Counted from the first letter of the stretch, positions 45,801 through 57,889 are shown. The stretch: DNA of 64,000 nucleotides from Oxytricha trifallax (GCA_000711775.1 ARYC01001310.1:1-64000), one strand, 5' to 3'. Numbers and translations are program-made. Notes: generated by a model not told the origin, from the letters alone.

Positions 45801-46650
45801 AATTTTCAATATTCAACTATGTGAATGATTTATATTTTTTGGTTTAAGACTTAATTTTATTAAAGTAATCTTTATCGCATTTCATTTTTATATTAGCAAA
45901 CAAAGAAATTGTATTATTTATATATATTTAAGCACAAAAATATTTTAGTAAATAAATCAATTTTGTTTCCAATAAAATAGTATAAGGATTAGAAAAAAAT
46001 CAAATACCAGAATAAAAAATAAGTTTAAATAATTATATGAATTAAAAATAATAGGTTATTGCCTAAAACTTATATTTATAGGTAATTCATTAAATTATGT
46101 GTAAAGGCTTATCCGAAATTTTATTAAAATTTTTGCCAAATCTTTATTAAAATATTATAATATTTTGAAGTTATTAGAAAATTATTAGTTTAGTAAATAT
46201 TGATAGAATATTTTTGAGATCTTAATTTTAAGCTTTAAAGGAAATAAAAACACTAAATTCCGAGTTTTACAGTAATTCAAAAATTAGGAAAAATTTCTAA
46301 ATATCTTTTTTCAGTTAAATTTTAGAACTATTAAATTACTTTTAGAATTTGCTATCATATTATGATTTCTTTTAAAATCTAATTTACTGTTTTTCTTACA
46401 AGTAACTATACCAATTAATAAAAAGTAACGAGGAGAGAATTAATATCATATATTTTAAATAAAACAGAGAGAATTTACTTAATTTTTAAATAATTTAGAA
46501 TAAAATATGGGAAGAATTAAATTTATTAAACTAAAATTTTATTTTTATATTAAGTCTTTATCTTTTGACTCTTCCAATATCAAGCTTTCGGTTTCTTTCA
46601 ATAATTTTCATTTTCTCTATATATTCTTACTATTAAAGTAAAGCCTTATT
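45801..46650. other. AT-rich spacer
   Basis: No gene, RNA or clear repeat recognised before the MITE. Confidence 0.5.
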
Positions 46651-47067
46651 ATTGTAGGAATACATTCGAAATTGGGAAATTAATTTAAATTAAATTAATT
46701 ATAAATCAAAATCTTGGCAGTTAAAGTTGGCCAATTTAAATGATTTTGGGCTCATTCGATAGATAATTTAAAATTAGCTGGACTTTACTATTGACGATAC
46801 TATTTTATCGCATCCTTGGAGCGAGATAACTCGACTTTAATGTGAGGGTGTAATTTAATGAATTAAGATGCGTTTAATTAAAGTCGAGTTATCTCGCTCC
46901 AGGGATGCGATAAAATAGTACCGCCAATAATAATGTCCACCTAATTTTAAATTCTCTATCGAATGAGCCCAAAATCATTTAAATTGGCCAACTTTAACTG
47001 CCAAGATTTTGATTTATAATTAATTTAATTTAAATTAATTTCCCAATTTCGAATGTATTCCTACAAT
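46651..47067. repeat. Palindromic MITE, copy 5
   Basis: Ends ATTGTAGGAATACATTCGAA and inverse at 47048-47067, internal CTTGGCAGTTAAAGTTGGCC, GGACTTTACTATTGACG, TTATCGCATCCTTGGAGCGA all mirrored. Strong palindrome. Confidence 0.9.
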
Positions 47068-48030
47068 AATAGTAAATGTAATACACTAATTTCTATTTCT
47101 ATTTCCCTTTCTTTGAGAGAAATTTTATTTTGAAAAAGAAACCTTAATTTTCTTTTACTTTTAGTTTAATCCAATTTTACTAATGAATGTTTAAATTTTA
47201 AATATATAAATAAATTGGTGTTAAAGCTCTAAATAATATTTACTTTTTTATTGGATTAAATTAAAGGTCTTTATTATCAATTGTAATAAACATCAAAGAG
47301 TAAATATTAAAATATTTAATAACTTTGGAAAATTTCAATATGTTATTTGAATTGAAATGGATTGGTTTATAATTTATAATAAATGTTTAATAAAATAAAT
47401 TTTTAATATTTACTTGAGTGAAAATTATTATACTTCTACAAGGTGATAAAAATTACACTAAATATTGTTTTTACTTAATTTCAAATAAAGATTGTAACTG
47501 TAGCTTTATGAAAGAGCTAAATTAAACTTTATGTTAATGATTAGAATTTTAAAATTAAAAGCAAACGATGTAAATTTATAATGGATTTCCTTAATATTTG
47601 TTTTATATTTTACTTTGTACGAACAAACCTAAAATGAAGTAATTATATTTAATTAAATTGAGTATTTAAAGAAAGATTTTAATAAAAATTTTCAACAAAC
47701 TTTTATTAATTTCAATTAATAGAATCATATTTAGATAAGAAAAGAAATAGATTTCATTAAAAAAGATTATATAGCTTCCAAGGAAATAACCCAACACACT
47801 TTATTTGCATTGCATCAAAAATAATATATCTTTTATCATTAATGGATTCAGAAAGCTTTCAATAGACTCGTAAAGTCCAGCTAAAATTTAATGCCACCTC
47901 TTTAGTGGATTGAGGTTTTGGCAAAATTTTAAGGTTTATTTAAGATTTTTTTTTGAATTAAGTTGATGAAAACACAAAAACATCACAGTTATTCACAATA
48001 TTAACAATTATAATGAAAATTATATCTGTA
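47068..48030. other. AT-rich region without recognised gene
   Basis: Nothing convincing seen. A fragment GTAAAGTCCAGCTAAAATTTA near 47870 resembles the MITE core but is too short to call. Confidence 0.45.
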
Positions 48031-48034
48031 AAAA

Positions 48035-48230
48035 AGCGTTTTGTCTTATTCATATTCTTAATGGTTGTCATCTCCAATTAAATCTTTACCTCCCTATTCC
48101 TGTCTCTATGTGACTTGTGAAACACCTGTCCTATGAATCTCCTAAGTCTTTCCAGAGAGGACCATATAAATAAAAAATGTAAAGATATCTTTTTTGCAGC
48201 TTACATTTTAATTGAGTGCACAGTCATAAA
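48035..48230. repeat. Dispersed SINE-like repeat, copy 2
   Basis: Shares with 16785-16950 the order pyrimidine-rich start, CTCTATGTGACTTGTGAAAC, a GAGGACC segment, AAAGATAT, and CTTACATTTTAATTGAGTGC. More diverged and less GC-rich than copy 1. Confidence 0.4.
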
Positions 48231-48292
48231 TTATCATTGTTAAATTTGCATTAAAAATTTCAATTTTACTCAAAAAAATTATTGTTTCTTCA

Positions 48293-48601
48293 ATGCCAAA
48301 TTCTTACAACTCTTTACTTATTCTTTCCTCAAATTTGAGGCCACAACTATCCACTGTTGCATACCATGACATCAAGATTTCAAAAAATAATAACTACTAC
48401 TTTAGATAGTTTAAATCGAAGTTGTTTCAGGTGCCTATATTAATCATCAAGCACTCACTCCGTTGTTTGAACGAATTAGAGAGAAGAAGATCGTTGAAAA
48501 AGCTAGTTAAGATATAAATCTTCAAAGACTTAACTTCTATCCAAGAAACTTCTAGCTCATTTTTGAACAGTTTAAATCAATAGTATCCAAATTATTTATG
48601 A
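48293..48601 (+). CDS. Small ORF of 102 residues, unknown
   Basis: ATG 48293 to TGA 48599-48601, uninterrupted, with TAG/TAA as Gln. Sequence is well mixed and basic (MPNSYNSLLILSSNLRPQLS ... HSLRCLNELERRRSLKKLV ... SSFLNSLNQQYPNYL), with a helical charged centre, which is unlike random AT-rich translation. Either a short germline gene or one MDS that happens to include both start and stop. No family recognised. Confidence 0.45.
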
Positions 48602-48939
48602 GGACATTCAGTTCCTACTGATTCATTTTTACTAATAATTTTATTAGAAATTGTTATTTGATTATTATGGTATTTCAATGCAGATGCTACTATAAATTTA
48701 AGGGTATCTTATAATCACTAAAAATACCAATATATATATATATTACATTAAACCATAAATAATTTTAAGCAGGCTCTTAAGTCTTGTAAATAATACCTTT
48801 GGGGTTTATAATTAAATCAAAAATTAGGATATTTAGAATAGAAGTAAATATATTGTTACAAAGGAAGATTTTAGGATATTTATTCTTTAAATTCTTTAAT
48901 TATAATAATAAATTAGATTTTTTCTTTAGCTTTACAAAA

Positions 48940-51900
48940 ATGAGAACCACACTTTTATTGTCTCTTGTTTAAATTAAATAAATATTATACTTTCTAAAAG
49001 AAATTATAACTAGGAATAAATATATTAAAAAAAATTGTTGCGTTGACTTAAATTGCAACTATTTAAGCTACAGAATAACAAGCAAGCTTTTTAAAAACAG
49101 CATCAAACAGTAGAAAGAGATGGTCAGTTGATCAAGCTAATGCTTGGTATCAATCGACTGGAGGCTGGACTGCTGGCTGTAATTTCATTCCAAGCACAGC
49201 TGTGAACACTCTTGAAATGTGGTAAGCTGAAACATACGATAGAGAAACAATTAAAAAAAAGTTTGGGTTCGCTCACTCTCTCGGAATGAAGGTAGTTCGA
49301 GTATTCTTACATCAAAAGGTCTGGAATCAAGATTAGTAAGGATTTTATTTAAAAAAATCCATTTCAATAATTTAATCAGTATTTTAATTTTTAGGGAATT
49401 TTATAAGTTTTGTGTTTGGTTAACTAATTATTTATATTGTAAAATAAGTTTTAAATGTACTTAATCACTATATCTTACTTGAATTGTTATTAAAGCCTGA
49501 AATTTTCTTTTATTTAACTACAGCTTTATGATTTGCTTTATTTTTGTCTATTCAGGCACTTATTTCATTGATAGAGAAGCTCAGTTTTTATTTACATTTT
49601 GCTATATTCTTAGATCTTTTCGTACTCTATGATATAATCGTTACATATCAATTAAATTGTTTCTGTAAAATTCTGAAAAAATTAAGCAACTCTCTTGAAA
49701 ATATTTAAAGCTTTGTAAATTTTAAATTTCGTTTATAAATTTTTGTTATAGATTTAGCGGATATCTTTCATTCAGGGAACTGAGGAAGAATTATGGTGAC
49801 TCTGTATTCAAGAGACAAGTGAGTCATATATTTTTGAGTTTTTCATTTATGTAATACTCAATATACTGATATAAAAATATTACCTTTCTCTTTGACTTGA
49901 AATTCAACGGTGGTTAGTTAGTTAAACTAAAAAATGAATAGGGATAAATTATAAGTCACACAAAAATATTTCTTAAAATATTTTGATCGTTCTAAATTAT
50001 ATAGACCAGTGGTGTCATTAAAGAGGTGATTCGTAAGGCGACACAGTAAGGAAAAAAACAAAATCAGAAAAGACGAAGATGCTTAATAAGCATGATGAAG
50101 ATTGTGAAATATGTTTTACAGATATCATTTTTTATTGATAAGTTTAATATTTTTGTTCCTTTATTAATCCAATAAATCCATGATATTTTAACAATTAATA
50201 AATATATAATATAGGGCTTTTATTAGATACACTAAAGCTTTCATTAAAACGAGTAATCCAAGATTTAATTATAATTTATATAAAATTTACATAAATTAAT
50301 TGACCGTAACTACTCTATAAAATTTAGTTTTAGACATAATATTTTTAATTTATAGTCACTATAAAACTAGCGAAAGTATTATATAAGATTTGTATATTTT
50401 ATACATAAATAGTTGAAATTTAGGATTCAAAAATTCTCATAAACTTATAAATCTTTTTGGAAGTATCTTATTCTTGAGGAGTTATATAAAGTTTAAATAG
50501 AATAGTTTAAAGTAAGATACTGGATGACTAATTATTATAAGTTTATATAATTAAAATTAATAATTATCTTTTGAATCTTATAAGTCTTATAGAATTTATA
50601 GAATAAGCATAGAATTTTGATTCCTTAATTTTTCAAAATAAATCTTAGAAGCATTATGTTAAATAAAAGTTTAAATAAGATTAATAAATACATTCTTTAA
50701 TGTGAAACTTTCGTCCGTAACAACTTTATGAAAAGTGCCTACGGATAAATTAGATATAATCTAAGAATTGATATATACAAAAGCACACCTTACTTGATAT
50801 TTAATGATATATTTTATATGAACTAACTTAAGCATTAAGTATAATATAAAGTTAAAGCACCATAGATCTAATGAAATACATTGATATTAATTCATCAAAA
50901 AATTATTATTATCACATTAAACAATACAAAAGACAGCCTGCAATTTTGATTAACTTAATTAATAATCCTTACCTCTATCCAATTCCCTTCAAACAAAAAG
51001 ACTTATAAAATGCAGTAATAGTTTTGGGGTTTGATTCTTAACTAGACTTGATGATTTCTTGTCAATCGCTGACTCATATGACATTTAGACCATGTTTTTG
51101 CTATGTTTGATGACTGTTGGAATGCTGAGTCAAATCTTGGAAAATAACCTGATCCAATGCATAACTCATAATGGGTTAGAGCACCAGGACAAGAGAAGAC
51201 TGAAGATCATATCTAATATGGATTATTCATAAATTACTTTTTGAGTATTATCTGCCGCTTCTAAAATGATAATAGAATTTGCTTGTGGGATATCTACAAT
51301 GAGCCAGGAAATAATGGGTTTGAAGGAAGATCTCTCCCTTTACTTCAAGGCGCTTTCTAATAGGCATAAGAAGCTAATCCATCTCAACCAATTTCCGCTG
51401 GAGTTTGGAACTTGAATGGTGCTCCAAATGCAGAGCATGTCAATTACAATCTTGAGTAAACTTAAAAAGCTCTTGAAGCTAGCAACGGCAATAGATTTTA
51501 AGACTTGATTGAGTTGCAAATTAGTCAAAGTGATGTTATAACATTCCATGTCTACTCTGATATCCCAGGCACTACTATTGTAATAATTTATATTTGAGTA
51601 ATTTAATAATTCATAAATTAAATGTCTTAAATATGCAAATTAACAGTCTCTTTACTATTGAAAATTTAATTAATAGTTTCAATAATTTTGTTACATATAC
51701 TTTAATTAAAAAATTATTACTAATAAAAAGAAATAATATTGCTAAAATATAATTGATTTAGGGAAAATAATTAAAATTAAATATATAATAAATCAAAATA
51801 TTTGCAGTTAAAGATAACCAATTTGAACGATCTAGGGATCATTCGATAGAGAGTTCAAAATTAGCTGGACTTTACTATTGGCGCTACTATTTTATCGCAT

Positions 51901-52702
51901 CCCTGGAGAGAGTTAATTCGACTTTAATTGGAAGGTATAATTTATTTTAAAATAGAGGCATCCAATTAAAGCGGATTTAACTCTCTCCAGGGATGCGATA
52001 AAATAGTAGCGCCAATAGTAAAGTCCAGCTAATTATTAATTTTCTATCGAATGAGCCCAAGATCATCAAATTGGCCAACTTTAACAGCCAATATTTTTAT
52101 TTAAATTAAATTTAATTTTAATTAATTTCCCCAAATCAATTTTATTTTAGCAATAATGCCATTTTTTATTTAAATTAAAATCATAAATAAAATTTTAAGA
52201 AATAATTATCCAGCTAATTTAAAATTCATAATCATTGCTAGTTATCACTTACCTTTAATAAATGAGAAATCTAAATATTTAACTATTATTTTATCATTTA
52301 AACAATAACTTTTTGAACTATATGAAAGGGCACGCTGAAGGCAGGCCAATTATTTTCACTGAGTATATGGCAAGACCAATCAATAGCTTATTCCCAACTC
52401 ATATACCATTCTTTAAGTCTTAAAATGTAGTTGCCATTAACTATGTAGTTGCCATTAACTATGTAGTTGCCATTAACTGATAAATGACATTATTATTTGC
52501 AAGTATAATGATCTAATATTTAAACTGGGGATTAGTTTCAGGTAAAACGAACACAATCTTTTCATGGGGTTCTTAGCCAGGTGCGTCAGAACCAAAGATT
52601 TGGTTCCATGATATCTTCAGAGCAGACGGCACTGCCTTTGATCAACAAGAAGTTGACATTATTAGATAAAATACTCTTGGATCATCTTCAGTTGTTAAAT
52701 GA
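48940..52702 (+). CDS. GH5-like secreted glycoside hydrolase
   Basis: Polysaccharide-degrading enzyme. ATG 48940 begins a signal peptide that becomes complete only when the first IES is removed (MRTTLLLSLV joined to ALTQIATIQA). Motifs: RWSVDQANAWYQSTGGW, GCNFIPSTAVNTLEMWQAE, LGMKVVRVFLHQKVWNQD (49110-49340); then, after a 1.7-kb IES, DDFLSIADSYDIQTMF and FDDCWNAESNLGKQPDP; LWDIYNEPGNNGFEG with the acid/base Glu after Asn; SDVITFHVYSDIPG; IIFTEYMARPIN with the probable nucleophile Glu; WGLVSGKTNTIFSWGS, PKIWFHDIFRADGTAFD, ending at TGA 52700-52702. This order matches bacterial GH5-type enzymes. A two-base lesion lies near 51104. In-frame 18-bp repeats at 52425 insert extra residues. Likely gained from bacteria. 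Confidence 0.85.
48965..49039 (+). other. IES with TTGTT pointer in signal peptide
   Basis: TTGTT at 48965-48969 and 49035-49039 in the same phase. Excision of 70 bp rebuilds a signal peptide. Confidence 0.75.
49752..50120 (+). CDS. Coding block of another gene inside the IES
   Basis: Exon-like FSGYLSFRELRKNYGDSVF (49753-49818) ends at GTGAGT; a GTGAGT...ATATAG interval (49819-50004, 186 bp) joins in frame to TSGVIKEVIRKATQQGKK and QNQKRRRCLISMMKIVKYV. Basic and helical; family not recognised. The interval may be an intron or an intron plus IES. Confidence 0.4.
50965..51033 (-). repeat. Solo TBE-like terminus
   Basis: CTTACCTCTATCCAATTCCC, ACTTATAAAATGCAGTAATAG and GTTTTGGGGTTTG correspond part by part to the TBE right end (CCCCTAAAAAATTCCC, CACTTATAAACATCACTC, GGGGTTTTGGGGTTTTG). 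No left partner seen nearby. It lies within a few bases of the next glycoside hydrolase block. Confidence 0.65.
51738..52154. repeat. Palindromic MITE, copy 6
   Basis: Ends ATTGCTAAAATATAATTGAT and inverse; well-mirrored core (GGACTTTACTATTGGCGC, TTTTATCGCATCCCTGGAGA). Lies inside an IES between SDIPGTT and HAEGRPIIF of the glycoside hydrolase, so it would be deleted from the somatic gene. Confidence 0.9.
52425..52478 (+). repeat. Three 18-bp repeats at an MDS end
   Basis: Three perfect copies of ATGTAGTTGCCATTAACT (52425-52442, 52443-52460, 52461-52478), coding VVAINY in frame. The last copy abuts the pointer AACTG (52475-52479, second copy 52523-52527). Relatives of the enzyme have a single AIN followed by WG at this place. 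Confidence 0.9.
52475..52527 (+). other. 48-bp IES with AACTG pointer
   Basis: AACTG at 52475-52479 and 52523-52527 in the same phase; excision joins VVAIN to WGLVSGKT, as in the family, and removes a TGA. Confidence 0.75.
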
Positions 52703-53589
52703 ACCACATATTCAATTCTAAATTTAATTTCATTATAGTTACAACCATTATTTATGAGAAGGAATAAATAGACAAGCTACAATTTCATTAAAAAAATTAA
52801 AAGGGAAATATAGAAGTTAAAGCTTTGAGTTCAATTATAAATCAAATTGAATCAATTATTCATATAAGAAACTTATGATTATGTGAGCATATTGGGAGTT
52901 AATTGAAGTAAGTTCCTTATGGTTAATTTTTAAGTTTTAACTGTTTAGAAAATTTTTTGCACTTATTTTGTCATTTGGAAAACTTATTCAATTTATATTT
53001 ATTTAGAATGTATCTAAGAGTAAATAAAAAATAAATAAATAAATTAATACAAATTATAACAATAATTTTGAATAAGAGATTAGATTGGAATAATTAAATA
53101 AATTAAACCGGAACTGCTATTTATTCGTTTAATTAGTACATATCGAAATTTTCTACATCCTTTAATATACAAAATTGAGGACTGAGCATTAAAATCCTTT
53201 AATTTTGTCTTTTAAAAATGTGATAATATTTGATTGCACATTTTTACTCGAGAGAAGGAAATAAAAGTAAAATAGGGATTGAATAAATTTAATTAACTCA
53301 TCTTAATTATAATTTTATGAATATCAAATTTTTCTGTTTTACTCTGTCATTTTTAATTCTTTTTTTTATTTAAATTATTTTCATTTCATTCTTCATGAAA
53401 TACAAAACACAGTGAAAAATATAAATACTGCTATGAATTTAATATAAAGATTAATCATATTATTTAAAAATAAAAAATGAAATGATTGACATTTTCTATA
53501 AATGCTGACTTAAAATTTATTAAATGGCAAATTCAATATCCCGATATAATATAAAAATTAATGCTTATAGAACTAATTATGTAGACAAT
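52703..53589. other. AT-rich spacer
   Basis: No coding block or repeat recognised between the hydrolase stop and the TBE derivative. Confidence 0.5.
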
Positions 53590-54645
53590 CAAAACCCTAA
53601 AACCACTTCAGTAGTTTTATAAGTGTTTTGATTGATTAGGGTAATGTTGGGGATAAGTGTTTATTTTAGATTTGAAGAATTACTTTCACTCTATTTATGA
53701 AATTATCAAAGTTTTATATGATCAATATTTACTCACCTATTATATTCTCATATTTTTATATAAATTTTTGCATTTTAAAAGTAGATTAGTATTAAACTCA
53801 TTTTTTTACCTTACATTTTTTCATAAGTAATCATTTTAAATGATGATTTTTATGAAGTTAGATGATTAAATTAATTAAAAAATTAGGCATTTTGGAGATA
53901 TATTTTTTAAATTTTCATCATAAAATATTTTCAAATTTAAATAAATATTTTCATTTATTTTACTTGCTCTCTTTATTTACATATTTGAGTCCTTTATGAA
54001 ATAATTTGGTCGCTTAAGTAAATTTTAAATAGAAAATATGCATAAAATGAGCGATTTTAAGGCATCTGATAGCCCTAATTTGGTAATGTTTTGGTTATAA
54101 AATATTATAAATGGAAATAAAACTTTAAATTTAATATTCCTAATTACACTTAAATTTTAGACACCTATTAAATCTGGCCACCTTATAGAAGGTCAATCCT
54201 GTGAAGATACGTGAAGAAAATAGTAGATTCTGCAACAAATTTCAGAGATAAATTTCCATTTTAAGCTATCATATTCCATTAAATTTGTACTTAGCATGTT
54301 TATCAAAACTTAATTAGTACCAAGTTTTAATCCAGTGAGGTTTTAATGGATAAGTTCCAATTTTGTATAAAAAATCTAATTGGATTCATGAACTAAATAA
54401 TAAAAACTATATTGGTACCAAAATATTTTTAAGAATGGAGTCCCTATGGAATAATTTGTACATAATGATATTTATATATATGTATGATGATCATAAATAA
54501 AAGAATAAAAATCTCAACCATGAAAATAAAAAAAGATATTGAATCTAACAACAAAAAATGAATTAATAATAAGAAAATCTAATCACCAACACACCCTCAT
54601 CAATCAAAACACTTATAAAACTACTGAAAGGGTTTTGGGGTTTTA
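53590..54645. mobile_element. Non-autonomous TBE deletion derivative
   Basis: 1,056 bp. Left end CAAAACCCTAAAACC, right end GGGTTTTGGGGTTTT plus one mutated base; the inverted repeat continues through TTTTATAAGTGTTTTGATTG on both sides. Flanked by AAT at 53587-53589 and 54646-54648, a matching ANT target duplication. The interior (54165-54440) resembles the divergent-ORF spacer of the full TBE (CTTAATTAGTACCAAG). No transposase, so it depended on another TBE. Confidence 0.88.
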
Positions 54646-55119
54646 AATAGCTGAAATGCGAAAATTATGGTAAAGTGCAAAAGTGGGAGAATCCATAAAA
54701 TTTAATGGCTTTGAAGCAGTGAATTGATAATTGGAATTATTAAATTTTAAATACTTATAATTCTAGTAGTTGTTTTTATATGTGTCAATATCTGTATATA
54801 TTTAAATCTCAAAATATCATAAATATTAATATATATAAATATAATTTCTTTTTGGTAGCACAAAACTTTTAAAAATTCTTTTTAATACTCTATAATTATC
54901 TACATACTTATTTTTGTTAATAAATTAATATAAAATGTAGTTTAATACAAGACAACTATAAATTTAATTATTTAAAGTGTTAAATAGAAAACTATTCTTC
55001 AATTCTTCATGGTGCCTATGATCTTGAGATTAAACTTTTCTGAACCAAAGCATTTTATTTGAAGATTTATTCTTTTGATTTACTAATTGAATATTTTTGT
55101 AAACTCAATTCTAATTCTG

Positions 55120-56488
55120 TCATTCTTTGTTTTTTTCATTCTGTATTACTCTAACTGAAATGTTTTGATCTCTGTAATAATTATTCAGCTAGTCAATCAA
55201 ACTTAGTGTCATTAATTATTCTTATTACTTTAATTGGTATAGATAATCATCATTGAAATAATTCACACTTGATGCATGCAATGTTAGAGATCTGTATATG
55301 AGTTAGAAAAATTTACTCAATACAGATTGCAGGTCTAATGTTTCATCTAATTTCAAAATAATATCTGCGTCCGGATACTTAAAAGTTCTTATATCTTTCA
55401 GTAGTTGATTGACTTCGTAATTTGAGATACTTTTTAAAACTTTTTAAACATTTTAAAAGTAGATTCTCGCAAAATCGAACGAAAATGGGCTTCCTTAATT
55501 GTGATCTAATTTAAATTCTTTTAGTATATTATATTTTTTGTCGGTACTAGACATTTAAGATATTTTAAATGCTTCAAGAATTTGTAATCATATAATATGT
55601 GGTTAGATGGGTAACTTATTATTGTATTCCACATTTTAAGAGTTTCAAGATTAACTAAGCTTACAAGCATTCTTGAATCAATAAAAATGCATTTATCCAT
55701 AATTAACTTTTTAATTTGTAAATAAGGATTAAAAGCAGGTTTATAAAGATACTCTCTACAATTATTATCTTATACTAATTCCTTAAGCTGATGACCAATA
55801 TAAGATTCTTTTAAATACATATTAGGAAACAATGTTAAAAGTGGAAAAATTTCATTATCTGAAAAGGTGAATTCCGACTTAATTATTGACAATTTATTGA
55901 ATTCTATTTTATTGTAAGCAAGCTTCTGCTTTATTTTTAAATTCTCAGTATTTAAGCATTAGTGAAATTCTATATTCAAAGATGTTCTTTAATTTTCGTT
56001 TGAATATTTTTCAACAGCTTAGAAAAGATTCAGTACTTTGTCTACCTAGTTTTGATTTATAAAATGACTGAAAATGACAGTATAACTTTGCGAATATTCT
56101 CTTAAATTATAATAATCTGTTTCATTCTAGAGGTATTCTGAGTTTATATAGAATTGCTAAATTTAAGAAGCTCTATAATTTCTGGAAAATGGAATAGCAT
56201 ATTTCTCTGATCTATTTACTGAAATCATAACTTGATAGCTTTGATTTAAACTTAAGTATGAGTATACTATTAGTCTAATATTTTTTTGAAATATTTTTTG
56301 AGATTGTTATTCTTATTAAAATTATTGCATAAATACTCAGATTATTATTCTTTATTTGGAATTACTAAAGGGATTGATATTTTAATTTCTCTTTTTAATT
56401 TTTTTAGGATTGAAACTTCATCAAATTAAACTGCTTAGTCATTAGTTTATTAGCATAATTAGAAACACTCAAATATTCTAGATAACAT
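55120..56488 (-). CDS. Germline repeat gene family, copy D
   Basis: ATG at 56486-56488 (MLSRIFECFQLCQQTND), ending TGA 55120-55122. Motifs: RLIVYSYLSLNQSYQ, ENLKIKQKLAYNKIEFNKL, SEFTFSDNEIFPLLTLFP, YLKESYIGHQLKELV, CIFIDSRMLVSLVNLETL, PFSFDFARIYF, DADIILKLDETLDLQSVLS, RSLTLHASSVNYFNDDY, QLMTLSLIDQLNNYYRDQ. Frame changes occur in the N-terminal third (about 56300) and near 55600; elsewhere long frames are clean. This copy gives the best evidence for the family's start and stop. Function unknown. Confidence 0.65.
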
Positions 56489-57313
56489 CTTTGTTTGTTT
56501 TTATATAAATTTAGAATTTATTATTTTATTAAGCTTTTCTAGTACCTTTATTTTAAATATTGCATTTCATGATTATCATTGAAATTTATTTTTAATAATT
56601 AATAGTACAAAGAAAGTTTCATATTTTAACTGTCTATATAAATAAAATTTAGTTTTCATTGTTTAAGGCTGTTAATTCATTTGTAATTAGATATATTAAA
56701 TATAAAATCCATTTTGCTTATATTAAAGCTTAAATTTAATAAATATTGAGCTAAAATTAAAAATAACCATACATACTTTACCCAATTTCTGAGATTAATT
56801 TTATGCCATCATAAATATTAGGAAGGTTAATATTCATGAAAAATAAGTGAAAAAATTTAATTAATGAATAATAATTAATAAATAAAAAAACTTAAGATGG
56901 TGTTCCAAGTTTCAAAAAACATATCTAAAAACTTTTTATTTCAGCAATACCTACCAGCTGGAGTGGCTACGTCAGTGGACCGAGACCTCAAGTGACACTG
57001 GAAAAAAATGGGAACAACAGAAGAGTTTTGGCAATATGGAGCAAAGTATGAAGGATATTGGAAAGATGATTAAGCTGTTTCTGGATTCCATTTCTGTAAT
57101 TGTCTATACTAATACTTATTATTTAAATTCTTTTTCATTTTATATTAAAGTCTTCCGCTTATTTTTCATAATTCATCTTTAATTATAATGATAACATAAT
57201 TGATTTAATCAATAATTTATTAAGGATAATAATTGTGATGATATTGATAGACTCTTTATAAAGAGGGGATACTTAAAACAGCGTTTAATATTCTGTTTAA
57301 CTTATTGTTTACA
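56489..57313. other. AT-rich region, possible small block
   Basis: Mostly featureless. At 56960-57090 a more GC-rich stretch (EEFWQYGAKYEGYWKDD region) recalls a single MORN-type motif on the plus strand, but it is too short to assign. Confidence 0.35.
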
Positions 57314-57723
57314 ATTGTTAGTATACAATCGATTTGAGAAAATGAATTTAAATTAAATTAATTAAATATCAAATGCTTGGCAGTTATCAAATCCAAAGTC
57401 ACTTAAAATTCAAATCTGAATACATCATACGGTAGATCCCGCAATTTTAGCTTGACTTTACTATTGGCAATATTCCTGAATCGTCCCATGAAGCGAGATA
57501 TTTTGATTTTGAGATAACTCCCAAAAACAGTAAAAGCAATTTTTATCGGGTGGGGATATGATAAATTCATTCTTGCAATAGCAACCACCGTCTCATTTTA
57601 ATGCGCTATCCAGTGACCATGATGAAGCTAGGGTTTGAAGACATTTTCAAAAACATAACTAAATAAAATTAATAATTAATAAATTAATTTCCCCAGATCC
57701 CAAATCGAATGTATTCCTACAAT
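57314..57723. repeat. Palindromic MITE, copy 7
   Basis: Close relative of copy 4 (GGCAGTTATCAAATCC, ACGGTAGATCCCGCAAT, GCAACCACCGTCTC, ATGCGCTATCCAGTGACC). Ends ATTGTTAGTATACAATCGAT and CGAATGTATTCCTACAAT. Confidence 0.75.
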
Positions 57724-57889
57724 ATTAGATAGTCTCAACAAATATTTAGTTGCTGCAATGTTTTTAAGGATTGTCAGCCGACTTTTAAAACTGATCAATT
57801 AAATTTATGATGCGATTAACTTATTATGTTTAAAGTTAAAATAAATTAGAATAAAATATAAAATTTGGCTTAAGTCATTTAAGCATGTT

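Larger units (their letters stand above)
49340..51035 (+). other. 1.7-kb IES of the glycoside hydrolase
   Basis: Separates VFLHQKVWNQD from LDDFLSIADSY, which are adjacent in the family. Contains a two-exon coding block of another gene (49752-50120) and, at its right edge, a TBE-like terminus. Pointer not identified with confidence. Confidence 0.7.

Noticed and set aside
48780-48810. TTTGGGGTTTATA as the missing left partner of the solo TBE end at 51033
   Set aside because: Wrong orientation for a left end and no similarity beyond the G4 run.
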